Assembly: GCA_018907035.1 (NCBI GenBank)
Contig: JACCIC010000187.1
Span: 434,001 to 498,000, forward strand
From: Sycobia sp. Sy_11
Taxonomy: Eukaryota > Arthropoda > Insecta > Hymenoptera > Epichrysomallidae
DNA: 64,000 nt
Direction: 5' to 3'
Shown here: piece by piece, positions 60,070 through 64,000 of the stretch
Layout of the letters: every line of letters starts with the position of its first letter
Numbering within the stretch: position 1 is the stretch's first letter
The notes under the pieces: model-generated
Database searches by the model: none
What the model saw: the letters and a program-made list of their open reading frames with translations, nothing else
What the model was told of the DNA's origin: nothing
Program-made: the position numbers and the translations under genes

Positions 60070-60820
60070 CTCTTATTATTACTATTTAAAACATTCATCT
60101 ATAATTTTTCCTATTTTCATTTCAATAAAAAGAAAATGACAATCTGAATAAATGGCATATGAAAAATACACCGGCCACAAGTGATAATTTTATACAGTAT
60201 AGAAAACAATATTTCCCCTCCTTAAAAATTAATATTTAATATCTAACACCTTGTTTTTAAATATAAAATTTATATACGTATGCCTGAAGAAGATGAAGAA
60301 TGAAGCTGTTATTAGAAGATATAAAGAAATGAGAAGCTCGTTGGTCTAAATTTATCGAGACGAAGAAAAATTATTTGGAACAATAAAATGTTTTTGTTTT
60401 TACGCCGAATTAGAGCTTTCCCATTAAAACATGATCTAATCACACTTCAATAAAATACCGTGTAAAAATTTATTTGGAAATTTGACCAGTATATGATTAG
60501 TTATTCTTATTTATTGCCGGATTCCAGTATAGAAATTTAATCATACCCTGGTTCTGATTTGCTCCAAATTTCTTGGAATTTCTATTAAAGAAGCAAATCA
60601 GATTTTGTTAGGCGCATCTAGACAAAACTAGAACTTAATAAAAGCCATAAATTTGTCTAATTTTCTTTCATCCTCTCCGCACTGTCTTATATGTTCTAAA
60701 TATTTATTTAAAATCAGTAAATTAATTTTATATACTTGAAAAATGCATTTTCAATCTAATAGAATTAGTAAATAATATTCTATATTAAAAATTACTTAGA
60801 ATTTTTGCAATTAACAACTA
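60070..60820. other. AT-rich non-coding stretch
   Basis: I see nothing here beyond unique AT-rich DNA leading into the SINE-like copy. Confidence 0.5.
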
Positions 60821-60990
60821 TTCATATATTTTGTGTACACCAATTATGTTAAAATTTAATGTTAGATACTGCTGCCGTTCATACAAATATTTCGTTTCGT
60901 TAAAAGAAAATATCGAACTCGTCCATAATTATCGAGAATCTAGACGATCCTACGATTCGCACGTTAGCGCATTATCGACTGTTCCCGCCT
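60821..60990 (-). mobile_element. tRNA-derived SINE-like repeat, copy 2 (more diverged)
   Basis: It aligns with the 9.9-10.1 kb copy on the minus strand. Shared blocks include ATAATGCG, TGCGAATCGTAGG, a T-rich/ACGAAA spacer, then CTAACATTAAA, AATT-GTGTA and AAAATATAT in the tail. The A-box and B-box are more degraded than in copy 1, so it is an older insertion or a different subfamily. It carries no coding capacity. Confidence 0.55.
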
Positions 60991-61205
60991 TAATCCGCTG
61001 TGTTAATACTGTGCTTATAACGACGAGAAAATTTAAGAAACTCCGACTATACCGAGATAGAACGCGTTACCATATCCCCTTGATTCGCTTGAAATGATTC
61101 GAATTGGAGAAAACGCGCGTTTCATTTCTACATCGGTAAAACTTAAATAAGTTCAAACATATCCGAGAGAATAAAATAAGAAATCATTAGTTATAATACG
61201 ATCTA

Positions 61206-61382
61206 GAATCTAGCTTGAACCGGGAATACGTCGAAGATATTTGCACGCACGACTAATAGAGCAACTGTCGCTGTAAGCACAAATACACAGGTTTTTTCAA
61301 AAATCCTCCAGTCCAATCTATTTTCCCAATCTATTTTCTGCCACCTCTCGGAGGAGCGTTTTAATTTTTCGATTTTCTCCAT
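61206..61382 (-). CDS. Candidate 59-codon ORF with a C-terminal membrane segment
   Basis: The ATG has G at -3 and G at +4. A charged N-terminal part (MEKIEKLKRSSERWQK) precedes a hydrophobic stretch at about residues 32-48 (CVFVLTATVALLVV), which would make a small tail-anchored protein. The CpG-rich block just upstream could be its promoter. The frame is open upstream without an ATG for over 100 codons, again in GC-rich DNA. Unrecognised and not proven. Confidence 0.28.
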
Positions 61383-61439
61383 TCCGCTTCTTGCGACGCG
61401 CCGCTGCGCGCTTGAAATCGGCTTCGCTCGCAGACCGGC

Positions 61440-61800
61440 AGCAATGCCGGCACGCTCGATCCCCGCTCGTTTCGACGCCCGAGGGGCGAGCGATCGCGAG
61501 CTTCCTCTTCTTCTGCCTCCGCCTCTTCGGTATGCGAGATCTCGAGGAGGGAAAGGAGGCGGCGAGGTAGCGATAGAGAGGGGGGGGGTGAGAGAGATGG
61601 CGAGAGAGGGAGGTGCGAGTAAGACGCGGGACGAGAAATGCAGGGGGAGGGGCGCTCCCGAGCTGCCCCCGAGCGGCAGTGGGCGACGCCGCGACGCCGC
61701 GGTGCCGGTTGTCGTTCGCACGGGCTCCCGTATTAATATTACAGATCGTCCGGGCCGCCGGGCTGCGGCTGGCGAGCTGGCGACCGGCTCCGACGAGGAT
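61440..61800. promoter_or_regulatory. CpG-rich block, possible promoter
   Basis: A GC-rich island between AT-rich flanks, with GA-rich and CGCCG-rich runs. On the plus strand, ATTAATATTACAG at about 61728-61743 resembles a branch point plus acceptor and is followed by a 38-codon open frame ending at 61857. On the minus strand it precedes the small membrane-type ORF. No core promoter motif could be fixed. Confidence 0.25.
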
Positions 61801-62949
61801 GATTTAGATTTCTGTCCCTTTATCGAAAAAACCTCGATCTGCGACGCTGCGATATAGAGTTGTTCACATCTGTGTCGTGCGCACGCGCGGATTGCTGAAA
61901 AGGGAAATCGTTCGAAAAAATTTTAATACGCATTTTGTTTGGATTCTTTCGGTATCGATGATATCACGACCCCTTGATTTAGGTTTTGACCATCAGGATC
62001 GCTTTAAAATGGGAATTTTACTTTTTAATTTGAATGCTCGGATCCGAAAATGATCGAATACGCAGACGTAATAAAATATTACCGTCGACTCGCTCTTCCT
62101 CTAGAAAAGCGCCTGTAACTATACAAATAATCATAACGCACATAGCTTTAATTTAAGTGTTCTTTTCACGTAAATTCTTTTTGTCTTTCAAAATTCGAAT
62201 ATAAAAAACTTGAATTTCGAATTAAAAAATGACCTCGACTCCAACATTATATTCAAAATCACGTTGAGCGTAAAAATTAAGATTACCATCAGGGAGAGCC
62301 TTATTCGAGAAAATCGTATAAGGCACGTTGTAAAAGAATTTCTCCGTACCGATCCTGAATCCACATGTTTTTCGAGAATCCGAGAACCTGTCTCCAACAT
62401 CCTGTACGGATCGATCGGATTCGGATTTGACAATTGATACGTCATCGACTGCCACCTGAGCCGTCTTGACGGCTGGTCTCCGGCGCGTCATCCAAGAACC
62501 AGCAGTTTCAAACACAAATTGGAAGGGGGGAATAGACGTAGGACGCGCTGTAAAGTTCGAACACATCCTCGCCGGTGCAAATAGCAGTGGGATTGGACGC
62601 GCATCGTGAAAAAGCAGAAGTCGACGTCGAGCAGCGTCGTCGCGGCGTTTATACAAATGACCCCTATGTCCTAAGCGTCTATGCGTATATGGAACGCGAG
62701 ACGCGGCCGGTAAATCTTATGAAAGTCAACGATCGACCGGGACAAGTAGGAAGTACATTAAGGATAACCCCCCCCCCTTCGATCCCCCTCCACCGGCCCC
62801 GTGCACCAGCGAATTTATCAAGGATAAAAACGAAATAAATGCGGGACGGAGGAAAGGAGGAGGAAGAGCTGGAGGGTGAGGAAAAAAAAGGAAAGTAGGC
62901 ATCGTCCGCGCAACATGCCCCGGCGGAGAATTTCCATTCTACATAATAC

Positions 62950-62952
<3 letters not shown>

Positions 62953-62990
<38 letters not shown>
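62953..62990. repeat. (AT)n microsatellite
   Basis: Uninterrupted AT run. Confidence 0.96.
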
Positions 62991-62992
<2 letters not shown>

Positions 62993-63135
62993 TAGGTACG
63001 CGCACCGTTCGCCCGCGAGACGCACACGTGCGCGGAATCCTTTAGCGCGCGATGATACCGCGGGGCGAATACCGATGCAGTCGCGACGGCGGCGACGGCA
63101 GCGTTGGGTGGGGTTGGTTGTAGGGGGAGAAGAGT

Positions 63136-63158
63136 AGGAGAGAGAGAGAGAGAGAGAA
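63136..63158. repeat. (GA)n tract
   Basis: Short GA run. Confidence 0.93.
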
Positions 63159-63689
63159 TGCATATATGTAGATAGAAAAACGCGCATATGCATACATGCA
63201 ATTTCAGCCTCGAAACCCACCCGTGCTACTGCGCCTCGCGCCGACTCCCCTGAAATCGTTCCGGGCCCTCGTGGCTTCTCGGCGATCTTAGCGTGATGCT
63301 GCACGATTCGTGTCTGTGTGCGTGTACAAGTATACATGGCAGACACGACACCGACACGCTTATGTTTAAGCTTGAGCCTATGATCGACCGCTCTGCGTGC
63401 CAGTCTATACAGACCCTACACACTTTCGCCGGCCATTATAGTCACGCGAGAGGCGCAGCACGTGCAGTCTGTGCTCTTTATCTGCGCCCTCCCCTCTCTT
63501 TCTCTCCCGAATAAGAGTGCACGCGATCCTTTCACCCGTACGATCGGAGAGAATTGCGAAATTCGCGCGATATTTCGCACCGATGTGGCATTCCGTGAGG
63601 GGCGGCCTTGTGTATATCAACACCCATTCTTTCATTGAATTGACACACGATGTGTGTGCGTGTGTGCGTGGATGTATGCGAGTGTATGA

Positions 63690-63691
<2 letters not shown>

Positions 63692-63726
<35 letters not shown>
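63692..63726. repeat. (GA)n microsatellite
   Basis: About 17 units, followed by a further short GA run. Confidence 0.95.
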
Positions 63727-63729
<3 letters not shown>

Positions 63730-64000
63730 GAGAGATCTGGGGCGCGGTCGATATTTTAATCGTTCTTTTTTTCCAGCAGATTTTATCAAACTATAGCCAG
63801 CCTTTAACTACATGTAGTTTTATTCGATAAATTTCTACCTGCTGCTTCATGCATTCATATATTATACATGTCGTAAAGCTATCATATCAACATTCGTACA
63901 ACGTAAAAATCCGAGAAAAATAATTTAGATAAAAAAATTTTTTTTAAGCGACTGTCGAAGCCAATTATTACCGATCGAGAAAACGGTAAATCGTTTTTAA

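Larger units (their letters stand above)
61860..64000. other. Mixed non-coding stretch at the window edge
   Basis: AT-rich to 62.45 kb, then more GC-rich with (AT)n and (GA)n tracts. A minus-strand frame at 62222-62656 is open for over 140 codons but lacks splice or start support. TTTTTTTCCAGCAG near 63.77 kb is acceptor-like on the plus strand without a convincing exon. Confidence 0.4.

Overview
The window looks like 64 kb of nuclear DNA from an insect, most likely a hymenopteran (ant or parasitoid wasp). This is inferred from AT-rich intergenic or intronic DNA broken by short CpG-rich blocks, a very high density of (AT)n, (GA/CT)n and (CA/GT)n microsatellites, a classical mariner transposon, and spliced gene structure. 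There are no bacterial-type operons, rRNA genes, canonical tRNA genes or CRISPR arrays. The species is not determinable from the sequence alone.

Coding content is sparse. Two features are well supported. (1) A full-length, uninterrupted mariner element lies at about 55.9-57.2 kb. It is 1286 bp with 32-bp inverted ends, a TA target duplication and a 347-codon D,D34D transposase on the minus strand. (2) A GC-rich coding exon at about 24.05-24.75 kb on the minus strand opens with an ATG in good context and ends at a consensus splice donor. It is the 5' coding exon of a gene that must continue towards lower coordinates. I do not recognise the protein, and no downstream exon could be joined in phase with confidence. 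Several weaker coding candidates are listed with low confidence: a minus-strand exon near 4.6 kb with a GTAAGT donor, a 115-codon ORF at 45.4 kb, an ORF cluster at 15.1-15.9 kb, and a 59-codon ORF with a membrane segment at 61.3 kb.

Layout. 0-4 kb: AT-rich DNA with (GA), (AT), (CT) and (GT) tracts. 4.4-4.85 kb: block with open reading frames. 5-9.9 kb: microsatellite-rich non-coding DNA. 9.9-10.4 kb: a tRNA-derived SINE-like repeat and a local direct/inverted repeat cluster. 10.5-14.5 kb: GC-rich blocks and tracts. 15.1-15.9 kb: possible exons or a decayed gene. 16-24 kb: mostly AT-rich DNA, plausibly the long first intron of the 24-kb gene. 24-25 kb: the coding exon and its leader. 26.0-26.3 kb: a 288-bp foldback (MITE-like) element. 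27-41 kb: the densest microsatellite region, with a purine-rich block at 30.3-31.0 kb and six (AT)n tracts between 39.7 and 40.7 kb. 41-55 kb: AT-rich DNA with GC-rich islands and two inverted-repeat hairpins. 55-57 kb: the mariner. 57-64 kb: further tracts, a second SINE-like copy at 60.8-61.0 kb and a CpG-rich block at 61.4-61.8 kb.

No multi-gene system can be assembled from what is visible. The best leads are the apparently intact mariner, the unidentified first exon, the foldback element, the two related SINE-like copies and two hairpins.
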